Positions 10,352-20,231 are shown, numbered from the stretch's first letter. The stretch: DNA of 64,000 bases from Sphingobacteriia bacterium RIFOXYC2_FULL_35_18 (GCA_001829005.1 MIAG01000001.1:62001-126000); one strand, 5' to 3'. Numbers and translations: made by a program. Notes: generated from the sequence alone by a model not told the origin.

Positions 10352-12022
10352 TTACCAAAGTATGGTATACAATGCGGCAATAATTCCAAATAATATTAAA
10401 ACGCCTACCACAAATGCTGGATGCAATTTGAACATGCTTCTGTCTACTTCTAATCCATTGGTTTGAACACCTTTTCTAATATCGTTCATGCTAATAAAAT
10501 ACATTCCCACCAAACAAATCAAGAATACAATTCCCATTCTATCTAAGAATGGAATTTCAAATACACCTTCCCCATTCGCTACCGCATATCCAGAAGTGGC
10601 CAACCAAGAAAGGTCTACATAATTGGGCATGAATTTAAAAATGATGGATAGTACAAATCCACCAATAGTTGCAAACAATGCAGCATTAGAACTGGTTTTC
10701 TTCCAGAAGAATCCTAAGAAGAACATCGCAAATACTCCCGGTGATACAAAGCCTGTATACTCTTGAATATATTGGAATCCTCCTTTTTTATCTATGCCCA
10801 TAAATGGTGCTACTATCATTGCTAATATCATTGCAGCAACAATAGAAATTCTTCCAATATTCACCATCTTTTGCTCTCCTGCTGCTGTGTTGATTTTCTT
10901 TTTGTAAATATCTAAAGTGAATATAGTTGCAATGCTATTGGCTTTTCCTGCTAATGAAGCAACCACTGCTGCGGTAAGTGCTGCGAATGACAGCCCCTTT
11001 AATCCCACCGGTAATAAATTTAATAATACTGGATATGCGCGGTCGGGGTTTACTTCTCCATCTTGCAATAACTCTGTTTGAAAATAGCCTTGTTGATGCA
11101 TCACATAAGCTGCAATACCCGGTAACACTACAATTACAGGCATAATCAATTTCAAGAACCCCGCAAATAACAAACCATTGCGGGCTGTTTTTAAATCGGC
11201 TCCTAATGCACGCTGTGTGATGTATTGATTACATCCCCAATAATTTAAATTGGCAATCCACAATCCTCCAATCAAAACAGTAAGACCTGGCAAGTCGGTA
11301 AAGCTTGGATTATCTGGCTTCAAAATCATATGAAAATGGTCGTCTGCTTTTTCTCTTAATACTGCTAGGCCATTGAGTATTCCACTTGTTCCGTTTTGCT
11401 CTGCTACCAAGTTCAATGCAATATAAGTAGCTGCCAATCCTCCTAAGATTAAAAAGAATACTTGTATTACATCGGTGTATCCAATTACTTTCATTCCCCC
11501 CAATGTAATGAGTACTGCAAAAAATCCGAGTGCCAACATACATACCGTGAAAGAGATTCCGGAAATACTACTAATGGCCAATGCGCCTAAGAATAAAATA
11601 GAAGTAAGGTTTACAAATACATATAATAGCAACCAGAATACGGCCATAATCATTGCTACGGTATCGTTGTAACGTACCTGCAAAAACTGCGGCATCGTGA
11701 ATATTTTGTTTTTCAAATAAACAGGCATAAAGAAAATGGCCACTACTATTAATGTTACCGATGCCATCCACTCATAACTAGCAATAGCTAAACCCATTTT
11801 AAATCCACTTCCACTCATTCCAATGAATTGCTCCGTTGAAATATTAGAAGCAATTAACGATGCGCCAATGGCCCACCAGGTTAAAGATCCTTCTGCTAAA
11901 AAATAGTCTTTAGAACTGGCTTCCTTTGCTTTCTTTCTTCGGTATACCCAAATACCATATCCAGCAACAAGAATAAAATAGAATAGAAATACCAAGTAAT
12001 CGGTTTGGTGCAATGCATTCAT
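10352..12022 (-). CDS. Sodium/solute (SGLT-like sugar) symporter
   Basis: SSS family: YFLAEGSLTWWAIGASLIASNISTEQFIGMSGSGFKMGLAIASYEWMA, NYWGCNQYITQRALGA. Confidence 0.9.
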   Translation of the reverse strand: MNALHQTDYLVFLFYFILVAGYGIWVYRRKKAKEASSKDYFLAEGSLTWWAIGASLIASNISTEQFIGMSGSGFKMGLAIASYEWMASVTLIVVAIFFMPVYLKNKIFTMPQFLQVRYNDTVAMIMAVFWLLLYVFVNLTSILFLGALAISSISGISFTVCMLALGFFAVLITLGGMKVIGYTDVIQVFFLILGGLAATYIALNLVAEQNGTSGILNGLAVLREKADDHFHMILKPDNPSFTDLPGLTVLIGGLWIANLNYWGCNQYITQRALGADLKTARNGLLFAGFLKLIMPVIVVLPGIAAYVMHQQGYFQTELLQDGEVNPDRAYPVLLNLLPVGLKGLSFAALTAAVVASLAGKANSIATIFTLDIYKKKINTAAGEQKMVNIGRISIVAAMILAMIVAPFMGIDKKGGFQYIQEYTGFVSPGVFAMFFLGFFWKKTSSNAALFATIGGFVLSIIFKFMPNYVDLSWLATSGYAVANGEGVFEIPFLDRMGIVFLICLVGMYFISMNDIRKGVQTNGLEVDRSMFKLHPAFVVGVLILFGIIAALYTILW

Positions 12023-12156
12023 ACAGCTTATTTATAATCGTTAAACTGTCGTAAGCTATACAATTATCAAATGCGGTAGAATTTATTGAGAGAGAATATT
12101 TTATCAAATATGGGGTGCATATGTATCGGGGGTTGCCAGGACATCTTCCTGTCTTT

Positions 12157-12397
12157 GCCAAGATTGTCAGCCTGCGGCTGACTTCCTTATTCGCCAAGAT
12201 TGTCAGCTTCACTTCGTTCAGCTGACTTCCTCCCGTATTGAACTTACTCAAAGCCTTTACGGCAACCTTCGGTTGCCTAGTCTGTTCCATTTTTGTCTTC
12301 GCCAAGATTGTCGGTCGAAGACCGCCTTCCTCCCGTATTGAACTTACTCAAACCCTTCGCACGTCAACCTTCGGTTGCCCTGCGGGTTTTTAGTCTG
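12157..12397. repeat. Imperfect tandem repeat array rich in hairpins (2 full copies and 1 partial)
   Basis: GCCAAGATTGTC begins at 12157 (partial copy), 12193 and 12301. The 27-mer CTTCCTCCCGTATTGAACTTACTCAAA is identical at 12226-12252 and 12326-12352. Both full copies then carry CAACCTTCGGTTGCC and TAGTCTG (12278, 12391). Confidence 0.85.
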
Positions 12398-12433
12398 CTC
12401 ACTTATACGAGTAAACTCGTAACGTTCGCAATC

Positions 12434-12466
12434 TAAAAACCCCCGCAGCTTTCGCTGCGAGGGTTT
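12434..12466 (-). terminator. Terminator downstream of tRNA-Arg
   Basis: Minus strand: aaaccctcgcagcgaaagctgcgggggttttta, a GC-rich stem followed by T5. Confidence 0.8.
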
Positions 12467-12467
12467 G

Positions 12468-12539
12468 TGGTCTCGCCAGGAATCGAACCTGGATCTGGAG
12501 CTTCGGAAACTCTTATACTATCCATTGTACTACGAGACC
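12468..12539 (-). tRNA. tRNA-Arg (anticodon CCG)
   Basis: Minus strand: GGTCTCG TA GTAC-AATGGATA-GTAT A AGAGT-TTCCGAA-GCTCC AGAT CCAGG-TTCGATT-CCTGG CGAGACC A. 7-bp acceptor stem, TTCGATT T-loop, anticodon loop TTCCGAA (CCG). One apparent A/C mismatch at the outer anticodon-stem pair. Confidence 0.9.
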
Positions 12540-12569
12540 AATAATTGTTGCAAATGTAATTGAAGCAAA

Positions 12570-13499
12570 TTAATTCTTCTTGATCTCTGCAAAAATGCGA
12601 TCGGTATCTGATAATGAGCAAAGCTCTGTTCCTTTATGTAAAGTAGCTGCAGAACCTGCGGCTACACCGTATTGTAGAACCTGCTCCCATCCCCATCCTT
12701 TAGTTAAAGCTGCCAACATGCCTGCCACCATGCTATCCCCTGCCCCTACTGTACTCAATACAGGCGCTTGAGGTGCAGCCGCTTTATAATGTTCTGTGGC
12801 TGTAATTAACATAGCGCCATCTGCTCCCATTGAAACTGCCATGGCTTTACAAGCACCTGCTACAATTACTTGACGGGCTGTTACAATAACATCAGCCATA
12901 TCAATCCATTCTTTACCTACTAAAGATGCTAATTCGCGCAAGTTGGGTTTGATTAAATACAAGCCTTCTTTAACTGCGGCTTTTAATCCATCACCTGATG
13001 TGTCTACAATTAATTTTGCATTTAACTGTTGCGCAATAATGGCTATTTCGTGAAATACTGTAGTTGATGTTCCGGGAGGTAAACTTCCACTCAATACAAC
13101 ATAATCAACATGTGCGCAATTTCCTATGGCTTGCATTAACAATCCTAACTCCTGATCAGAAACACGCTCCCCTGGCATTCCAAATCGATATTGCAATTTT
13201 TTATCTTCATCAAACACCACAAAATTCTCACGAGTGTCCCCTTCGGTTTCTATAGCAGTAAAAGCAACTTGTTCCTTAGACAATAAAGCTTCTAATGTTT
13301 TTCCTGTGTATCCACCAGATAAAATAATTGCTTCGGAAGCCACTCCTAATTTTTTCAAAGCTCTTGAAATATTGATACCGCCACCGCCCGGCTCTACTTT
13401 TGCAGATAGTGCACGTAACTTTTTTTCTGGAACCAGTTCGGGTACTGAAATACTTTTATCTAGTGCTGGATTCAATGTAATGGTTACAATATTTGCCAT
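12570..13499 (-). CDS. 1-phosphofructokinase / 6-phosphofructokinase II family sugar kinase (PfkB family)
   Basis: MANIVTITLNPALDKSISV, GGGGINISRALKKLG, STVGAGDSMVAGMLAAL. Confidence 0.88.
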   Translation of the reverse strand: MANIVTITLNPALDKSISVPELVPEKKLRALSAKVEPGGGGINISRALKKLGVASEAIILSGGYTGKTLEALLSKEQVAFTAIETEGDTRENFVVFDEDKKLQYRFGMPGERVSDQELGLLMQAIGNCAHVDYVVLSGSLPPGTSTTVFHEIAIIAQQLNAKLIVDTSGDGLKAAVKEGLYLIKPNLRELASLVGKEWIDMADVIVTARQVIVAGACKAMAVSMGADGAMLITATEHYKAAAPQAPVLSTVGAGDSMVAGMLAALTKGWGWEQVLQYGVAAGSAATLHKGTELCSLSDTDRIFAEIKKN

Positions 13500-13508
13500 T
13501 GCATGAAA

Positions 13509-14687
13509 TTACATCAATTGCTTCATCTCATGAAAAGCAGCAGGTAAGAATATACCTGTTGGAACACTGCTCATTATTTTCAAATCGGTCATTAAACTAC
13601 TTTCATTATCTAAAAAAGCCAATACATTACTTGCTTTATTCTTTTTGAAAATAGATGCGAAAATTTCATCTCCTGGCATTTTACGATTGTGTAACACATT
13701 CAATAAAACAGCATCGTACAAATGTCCTTTTGAATCTTTCAACGATTTCCCAAAAGAAAGATCTTTACCTTTTTTGATGGCATCAATCAAAGCAGCTGTT
13801 CTTTTTTGAATAAACTTAAATGCATACCCACTGCTTGCTTTGGCTTGTCCGCCTGCAATTCCAATGTATATATTTCCACCTTTGTAATAAGGAAATTTTT
13901 TGGTGGTCATAGGAATCACGCCTTTTTCTTCGTGCAATATTTGGTAGTCGTTTATTTGCAATTTTTCACCAATGTATTTTTTAAGCGCCATATCATAGGC
14001 TGCATCTTCTATGAGCTGTTCGGTAAATAAAGTGTATTCTACTAATGCTGTATTTGGAGAAGTGGGCAACACGTACATAAAAGTGGTTCCATGTTCTTGC
14101 GATACCCTAAAATCCATGAATACGGCTTTACTTGAATCAAAACAATCTGTTGCTGTTTTAATTTCCCATCCTTTAAAATGCTGTAAAAAATGGTATTCTG
14201 TAGCAGCTGCTTTGATGGGTTCAAATAAAATGCTGCTGAATACATAATCCGCATAAATGATTTCACCATCTACCAATTCAATACCCGCTATTTCGTTTGA
14301 GCCTACAAATTCAAAAGTGGTATTTACTAATTTGTTAACTGTGGCATTTCGCCATTCAATATTGGGTGATTTAGAGACACTGGCTTTTACATAGTTGTAA
14401 AAATCAATCCCCCTTATCATTTTATAAGTATACGGTTCAATGGATAATTCAGAAGAAAAATGATTGGAATAAAAATCAAGTTTTTTCCATTGATGATGTA
14501 CTATCGGCTCAAAAAGATCAGGTGCTGTTTCCCAGAAACACCAGGTACGATCGTTTTGTTGCTTAGCATCTGCATCAACTACTAATATTTTTTTTGAAGC
14601 AAAAAATGGGTCAACTACCATTCGCATCAATAAACTCATGCCCGCACAACCTGCTCCAGCTATAATATAGTCGTATTGTTTTTGCAA
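13509..14687 (-). CDS. crtY: Lycopene beta-cyclase
   Basis: YDYIIAGAGCAGMSLLMRM, NDRTWCFWE, GIAGGQAKASSGYAFKFIQ; within the crt operon. Confidence 0.88.
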   Translation of the reverse strand: MQKQYDYIIAGAGCAGMSLLMRMVVDPFFASKKILVVDADAKQQNDRTWCFWETAPDLFEPIVHHQWKKLDFYSNHFSSELSIEPYTYKMIRGIDFYNYVKASVSKSPNIEWRNATVNKLVNTTFEFVGSNEIAGIELVDGEIIYADYVFSSILFEPIKAAATEYHFLQHFKGWEIKTATDCFDSSKAVFMDFRVSQEHGTTFMYVLPTSPNTALVEYTLFTEQLIEDAAYDMALKKYIGEKLQINDYQILHEEKGVIPMTTKKFPYYKGGNIYIGIAGGQAKASSGYAFKFIQKRTAALIDAIKKGKDLSFGKSLKDSKGHLYDAVLLNVLHNRKMPGDEIFASIFKKNKASNVLAFLDNESSLMTDLKIMSSVPTGIFLPAAFHEMKQLM

Positions 14688-14690
14688 AGA

Positions 14691-15158
14691 CTATACTGCT
14701 TTTAACTTTTCGTCTCTCCTGATTTTATCCCAATATTTTTTAGCAACGATTAACATCCCAAAACTCTCACCTTCTTCTTTGTGCAAATGTTTGTGGTGCA
14801 TTTTGTGCGCCCACCTAATAGCCCTAATGTATCGGTTATTACTGCGGGTAAATAATTTAATGCGCTGGTGTATAATGATTTCATGTACTAAAAAATAAGC
14901 GAAGCCATATAGAGCAATTCCTGCTCCAATGCTAACAGCCCAATAATTTTGATTCATGCTCCCCAACATAATACATAACCAGCTGGGTATGGCAAAAATT
15001 ACAAAAAAAGCATCGTTCTTTTCCCAAAATCCCGGACCTTTTTGGTGATGGTCTTCATGCAAATACCACAAAAATCCATGCATTACATATCGATGGGTTA
15101 GCCAGGTAATCCCCTCCATTACAACAAATACCAATAAGGTCACTAATACATAAATCAT
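14691..15158 (-). CDS. crtZ: Beta-carotene hydroxylase (fatty acid hydroxylase superfamily)
   Basis: THRYVMHGFLWYLHEDHH, HEIIIHQR, HKMHHKHLHKEEGESFG: conserved His clusters of CrtZ. Confidence 0.9.
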   Translation of the reverse strand: MIYVLVTLLVFVVMEGITWLTHRYVMHGFLWYLHEDHHQKGPGFWEKNDAFFVIFAIPSWLCIMLGSMNQNYWAVSIGAGIALYGFAYFLVHEIIIHQRIKLFTRSNNRYIRAIRWAHKMHHKHLHKEEGESFGMLIVAKKYWDKIRRDEKLKAV

Positions 15159-15159
15159 C

Positions 15160-15834
15160 TTATAAGAAAATTCTAAGTGATAGAAAAAATAAAGCCTGTA
15201 TGATCAACAAATGTATGGCAAAATGGTTTTGTGCTTTTATTTTCAGCTGTTGTTGAATAGCCAATAAAATAGCACTTATTACAAACCAACATGCATAATT
15301 TAACATAGGAATGGCACCTCCCTCCCATGTCCAGAACCCTAATTGAATAGCAACTGGCTCCATTAACCAATCAAAAAAAGTAGCCATCACTGCACCGTCA
15401 ATTACAACCGACCATTTGATAATTGACCTTGGAATGGGTGCTTCATATTTTGCCAACATTACTTTATTCAATTGTTGCATTAAAGACCCACAACAAAAAA
15501 CAATCACAAACCAATTCATTCCTATCAAAAATGGCACGCCCATTAGCTTTGGCCCCATAACCCTTCCATAAGTATAGTTTCCAAATAATATTCCTGTATT
15601 TACCCCAATCATTTCAGTAACCATTCCTGTTGCAAAAGCTAATAAAAAAAATCCTACAAATCCTTTTTCTAGCCGCTCTTGACTTGCTGCAAGCAATACA
15701 CCCATTAACAACAAAGTGAAAGGTGTATTATTAATGAACCAATCTTTATATGGGGTAAACAGAATCCCTATCACACCAGTAATATGAAATAATATTGCTA
15801 AAAACAGTGGTATTCTTGGCTTTGCGTATAACAT
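15160..15834 (-). CDS. Carotenoid biosynthesis protein, CruF-like (DUF422; 1',2'-hydratase family)
   Basis: TEMIGVNTGILFGNYTYGRVMGPKLMGVPFLIGMNWFVIVF, VIDGAVMATFFDWLMEPVAIQLGFWTWEGGAIPMLNYACWF. Confidence 0.8.
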   Translation of the reverse strand: MLYAKPRIPLFLAILFHITGVIGILFTPYKDWFINNTPFTLLLMGVLLAASQERLEKGFVGFFLLAFATGMVTEMIGVNTGILFGNYTYGRVMGPKLMGVPFLIGMNWFVIVFCCGSLMQQLNKVMLAKYEAPIPRSIIKWSVVIDGAVMATFFDWLMEPVAIQLGFWTWEGGAIPMLNYACWFVISAILLAIQQQLKIKAQNHFAIHLLIIQALFFLSLRIFL

Positions 15835-15840
15835 GTTCGC

Positions 15841-17343
15841 TTAATGCTTTAATTTTTGCTGTTGGTCTACCAGATTGGCCATTATGGCTGCACTTGACAA
15901 ACAGAGTGGGATTCCTCCTCCTGGATGAACGCTCCCACCTACAAAATACAACCCTTTTGTGGTATTGCTAAAATTAGGGTGTCGCATAAATGCCGCAGTT
16001 TTGCTATTAGAGCTGGTTCCATATAAAGAACCCATATAAGAAGCTGTTTTAGATTCTATGCTTACTGGAGATAATACTTCTTCGACTTCTATAAGTGGTT
16101 CAATATCTTCTCCTAATAAGTTACTCAATTTTTTGAGTACTGCGCTCTTATAGAAGTCTTTAATAGACTCCCAATCTTGCCCTTTATTAGCAGGTGCATT
16201 CACCATTACAAACCAATTCTCCTTACCTATTGGGGCTTGAATAGATGGTTCTCTTTTACTGGTTATATTGATGTAAACTGTTGGATCCTCAAATGGTTTT
16301 TTTGTTTTAAACAACGATTCAAATTCCTTCTCGTAGTCATTGCTAAAAAATATATTATGCAAATCTAATTGCGAGAAATTTTTATTAATGCCCCAATAAA
16401 ATATAAAAGCGCTACTGCTTCTTTCTTGTCGTAAAACTTTAGCTGCTTTAATCTGATCACCTAATAATTGCTGGTACGTGAAATATACATCCATATTACT
16501 TACCACTATATCAGCAAAATGATTTTCATTATTGACTACCACTCCTTTTACTACTCCTTGTGTACGAATAATTCTTTCAACCCCATTTCCAAAATGAAAT
16601 TCTACCCCCTTCTTTAAAGCTAATTGATACAATGCATTGGTAATACTGATCATTCCCCCTTTAGGATAAAAAGTTCCTTCATTGTGTTCCAAATGTGGAA
16701 TCAAAGAGAGCATAGCTGGCGCTTTATAAGGGTTGCTTCCATTATATGTTGCATACCGATTAAATAGTTGAACCAACTTGGGCGATTTAAATGATCGTTG
16801 GTTATAACTGTTTAACGAATTAAACAGATAAGGCCATTTTACCGTTTGAATGGCTTTAAAAATGGGTGCTTTAAAAAGTGTTTGTAATTTATGTAGTGAA
16901 TACTGTAAGAATATTCCGGCAATATGGTTGTATGCGTCAGCAGACTTATTCAAATACCTGTGCAAATTTTCTGCGGGCTCATTGGTTTTGGCCTGTAATT
17001 CAGCTGCAAATTTTTCATGATCTGCAAAAGCGCTAATGATTGTTCCGTCTTCGTAAAAATAATTACAAGCTATAGGCACCCTTTCATAACTAAAATAGTC
17101 TTCAATAGGCTCGCCTGCAAATTCAAATAACTCTTCTATTAATTGAGGACGTGTAAACAAACTAGGACCAGCATCAAATTGATATCCACCTAATTCAAAA
17201 TGGCTCAACTTGCCTCCAGGATAATCATTCTTTTCAAAAACGCTAACCCCGTATCCCATCACTTGCAAACGAATAGCTGCTGCTAAACCAGCAACACCTG
17301 CTCCAATTACGATTGCTTTTTTAGTTGGGATGGTATTACTCAT
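15841..17343 (-). CDS. Phytoene desaturase family protein, second copy (CrtD-like carotenoid 3,4-desaturase)
   Basis: AIVIGAGVAGLAAAIRLQVMGYGVSVFEKNDYPGGKLSHFELGGYQFDAGPSLFTRP; C-terminal GLYFVGGSVHPGGGIPLCLSSA. Confidence 0.8.
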   Translation of the reverse strand: MSNTIPTKKAIVIGAGVAGLAAAIRLQVMGYGVSVFEKNDYPGGKLSHFELGGYQFDAGPSLFTRPQLIEELFEFAGEPIEDYFSYERVPIACNYFYEDGTIISAFADHEKFAAELQAKTNEPAENLHRYLNKSADAYNHIAGIFLQYSLHKLQTLFKAPIFKAIQTVKWPYLFNSLNSYNQRSFKSPKLVQLFNRYATYNGSNPYKAPAMLSLIPHLEHNEGTFYPKGGMISITNALYQLALKKGVEFHFGNGVERIIRTQGVVKGVVVNNENHFADIVVSNMDVYFTYQQLLGDQIKAAKVLRQERSSSAFIFYWGINKNFSQLDLHNIFFSNDYEKEFESLFKTKKPFEDPTVYINITSKREPSIQAPIGKENWFVMVNAPANKGQDWESIKDFYKSAVLKKLSNLLGEDIEPLIEVEEVLSPVSIESKTASYMGSLYGTSSNSKTAAFMRHPNFSNTTKGLYFVGGSVHPGGGIPLCLSSAAIMANLVDQQQKLKH

Positions 17344-17348
17344 ATCCT

Positions 17349-17873
17349 TTATTTATTTTGCTGCAACCACCAAGCTTGTACCTTAGGAAAAGCAATTAAA
17401 AACCAGCTGGTAAATTCCGTAGGTGCTGTTGCAATTAGTTGATTGATGTTTTCAAATGTACGGAAAGCATAGTCTTTAACCTCTAAAGGATTGGGATGAA
17501 TATTTCCTTGATACCGACCTACAAATACATGATCGAACTCGTATTCGGTTAACCCATTGTCGAATGGGGCTTTATAAACAAAATCAAAGGCTTTTTCTAA
17601 GGGAGTATCAAAGCCCATTTCTTCTTGCAATCTCCTATGTGCAGCACTCTTGGTTAGTTCACCTGGCTTGGGATGACTGCAACAAGTATTCGTCCATAAA
17701 TTAGCACTATGGTATTTGCTGCTCGCTCTTTGTTGTAACAACATTTCACCAGCATCATTAAATATAAAAACACTAAAAGCTCGATGCAACACCGCTTTTT
17801 CATGTGCTTCCATTTTTTCCATAAAGCCTAATTCCTGATCGGCTTCATTTACCAGAATCACTTGTTCTAACAT
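17349..17873 (-). CDS. idi: Isopentenyl-diphosphate delta-isomerase (type 1)
   Basis: HRAFSVFIFNDAGEMLLQQRASSKYHSANLWTNTCCSHPKPGE: Nudix-like type 1 IDI with TNTCCSHP. Confidence 0.94.
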   Translation of the reverse strand: MLEQVILVNEADQELGFMEKMEAHEKAVLHRAFSVFIFNDAGEMLLQQRASSKYHSANLWTNTCCSHPKPGELTKSAAHRRLQEEMGFDTPLEKAFDFVYKAPFDNGLTEYEFDHVFVGRYQGNIHPNPLEVKDYAFRTFENINQLIATAPTEFTSWFLIAFPKVQAWWLQQNK

Positions 17874-17877
17874 GTAT

Positions 17878-18714
17878 TTAGAGCAGATTTAATTGACTTC
17901 TAATACCCGCTTTTGCCAAGATAAACATCTTACCGTGGTCTGGTATTCTAACTCTTGTATCTAGAACTTTTTGTGGCTGAAGCTTCTTGATCTTTTTAAA
18001 CAAACTCAAATAATATTTATACGCAACATAAACCCCAAAACGGGCTTTCAATGGTAATTGTAATATGCCTTCATAAGCATGATCAAAATCTCTTTGAATG
18101 TCTTCTTCTATTTTTAACTTATCTGCCTGAGTAAAATTACTGAAGTCGCATCCAGGAAAATACATTCTATCTAATCCTTCGAAATCTGCTTTTAAATCTC
18201 TTAAAAAATTCACTTTTTGAAATGCTGATCCTAGGCTACAAGCATAGGGTTTCAGGTGTTCGTAGCTGCTTTGATCGCCATTGCAAAAAACATATAAACA
18301 CATTAAACCAACTACTTCTGCACTTCCATAAATATATTCTTCATAGCCCGATTTGTCGTATTGCTTCTTACCCAAGTCCATTTCCATGCTATGCAAAAAA
18401 GCATGAATCAATTGGCGATCAATTTTAAACTCATTCACCGTTAATTGAAAGCTGTGCAAAATGGGATTTAAAGAAATTTTCTGGTCAATTGCCTTATAGG
18501 TTTCTGCTTTAAATTCCGCGAGTAATGTTTCTTTATCAAAGTCATGAAATGTATCTACAATCTCATCTGCAAATCTTACAAACCCATAAATATTGAATAC
18601 GGGTGTTCTAAGGTCTTTGTGCAAGAGACGAATTGACGAAGAAAAACTAGTGCTATACAGCTCTGTAGTAATTCTGCTACATTCTTGACTTACTTGGTGA
18701 AACAGTTTAATCAT
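17878..18714 (-). CDS. crtB: Phytoene synthase
   Basis: YGFVRFADEIVDTFHDFD, GSAEVVGLMCLYVF, KVNFLRDLKADFEGLDRMYFP. Confidence 0.92.
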   Translation of the reverse strand: MIKLFHQVSQECSRITTELYSTSFSSSIRLLHKDLRTPVFNIYGFVRFADEIVDTFHDFDKETLLAEFKAETYKAIDQKISLNPILHSFQLTVNEFKIDRQLIHAFLHSMEMDLGKKQYDKSGYEEYIYGSAEVVGLMCLYVFCNGDQSSYEHLKPYACSLGSAFQKVNFLRDLKADFEGLDRMYFPGCDFSNFTQADKLKIEEDIQRDFDHAYEGILQLPLKARFGVYVAYKYYLSLFKKIKKLQPQKVLDTRVRIPDHGKMFILAKAGIRSQLNLL

Positions 18715-20206
18715 ATAATTTCGAAATTTCTTTAGCCACTACTTCACCGCTAATTAAGCTAGGAGGTACTCCTGGCCCAGGAACGGTAAGTTGCCCTGTA
18801 AAGAAAAGGTTTTTTACTTTCTTACTTCTGCATGACGGCTTTAAAACAGCAGTTTGTAGTAAAGTGTTCGCTAAACCATATGCATTTCCTTTAAAAGCGT
18901 TGTATTCGCTAATAAAATCGCTTTGAGCAAAGGTTTTTTTATAAATAATCGCGTCTTTGATTGACTGGCCAATCTGTTTTTCAATCCGCTCTACAATCAA
19001 GTTAAAATATTTTTCTCTTAATTCATCTGTATCACCAGACAAGCCAGTTGCAACAGGAATTAATAAAAATAAATTTTCACAACCTTCTGGCGCCACAGTA
19101 GGGTCTGTAACTGAAGGTACACACATATAAAACAGTGGATCTGTTGGCCATTCTTTGGTAGTATAAATTTCTTTACCGTGTAGTCCAAAATCGGTATCAA
19201 AAAATAGCGAATGATGAGGAACCCCAGTTAAGCGTTTGTTTAATCCAATATAATACAGCAAACAGCTAGGGGCCATTACGCGTTTATCCCAATAGGAAGG
19301 AGTATAGGTTTGGTATTTAGGTTGCAATAAATCTGTTTCAACATGGTGATAATCTGCTCCGCCAACTATAACATCTGCTTCAAGCTCAATCATTACTTTT
19401 CCTGCGGGTGTATTAGCCATACAAGAAACCGATTTTGCTATACCATTTTCTACGTTGATTTGATTTACACTATGGTTAAACCTAAAATTAACTCCTAATG
19501 AAACCGCTAAATCATACATCCCCTGAACAATTTCGTACATACCCTTATTAGGATACCAGGTTCCTCCTTTGATATCAGCATAATTCATTAAACTGTATAA
19601 TGCTGGGGTATGTTCGGGTAAAGCACCTAAGAACAAAACAGGGAATTCCATTAATTCAACCAGTTTGGGATTCTTAAAATACTTGCCCACATGAGATTTC
19701 ATTGAATTGAACACATCCAATTTAAAAACTCCTTTTACTAAATCAATATCTAAGAATTCAGTAAGTGATTGCCCTGGTTTAAAAACCAACTTGTTTACCC
19801 CTACTTCATATTTGTAAGCAGCTTCTTTCATGAACAAGTCTAACTGCTTCCCTGCACCTGGTTCTAATTTTTCAAATAAGGCTTTTAATTCTTGGTAATT
19901 AGCAGGTATATCTGTTACATCATCTGGCCAATATACCCTATAAGAAGGGTCTAATCGGGTAAGTTGATAATAGTCGCTTACTTTTTTTCCAAACTGTTCA
20001 AAGTATCGCTCAAATACATCGGGCATCCAATACCAACTTGGTCCCATATCAAAGGTGAATCCTTGGGCTGTGTACTTTCTAGCCCTCCCACCTGGTAATT
20101 CGTGCTTTTCTAGTACGGTAACATTCCAGCCCGATCTGGCTAGAAAGGAAGCCGCGGACATGCCCGCGAAACCACTTCCGATAACGATCGCTTGCTTATT
20201 CTTCAC
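18707..20206 (-). CDS. crtI: Phytoene desaturase
   Basis: AIVIGSGFAGMSAASFLARSGWNVTVLEKHELPGGRARKYTAQGFTFDMGPSWYWMPDVFERYFEQFGK; C-terminal NLFFTGQLTVPGPGVPPSLISGEVVA. Confidence 0.93.
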   Translation of the reverse strand: MKNKQAIVIGSGFAGMSAASFLARSGWNVTVLEKHELPGGRARKYTAQGFTFDMGPSWYWMPDVFERYFEQFGKKVSDYYQLTRLDPSYRVYWPDDVTDIPANYQELKALFEKLEPGAGKQLDLFMKEAAYKYEVGVNKLVFKPGQSLTEFLDIDLVKGVFKLDVFNSMKSHVGKYFKNPKLVELMEFPVLFLGALPEHTPALYSLMNYADIKGGTWYPNKGMYEIVQGMYDLAVSLGVNFRFNHSVNQINVENGIAKSVSCMANTPAGKVMIELEADVIVGGADYHHVETDLLQPKYQTYTPSYWDKRVMAPSCLLYYIGLNKRLTGVPHHSLFFDTDFGLHGKEIYTTKEWPTDPLFYMCVPSVTDPTVAPEGCENLFLLIPVATGLSGDTDELREKYFNLIVERIEKQIGQSIKDAIIYKKTFAQSDFISEYNAFKGNAYGLANTLLQTAVLKPSCRSKKVKNLFFTGQLTVPGPGVPPSLISGEVVAKEISKLYD

Positions 20207-20231
20207 TTGAAACGTAAGTTAATGAAATTTC

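Noticed and set aside
11910-12305. 131-aa minus-strand ORF over the repeat array and symporter start
   Set aside because: Overlaps the well-supported symporter gene out of frame, and its other half is only hairpin repeats.
12157-12397. CRISPR array
   Set aside because: Only two or three long imperfect units with ~100-bp period and internal hairpins, no regular 30-40 bp spacers, no cas genes.
12157-12397. Integron attC cassette array
   Set aside because: No integrase, no cassette ORFs, and no clear R/L core sites at the repeat ends.
12433-12621. 62-aa minus-strand ORF across the tRNA
   Set aside because: It is read-through of tRNA-Arg and its terminator plus the end of the neighbouring kinase gene; no coding support.
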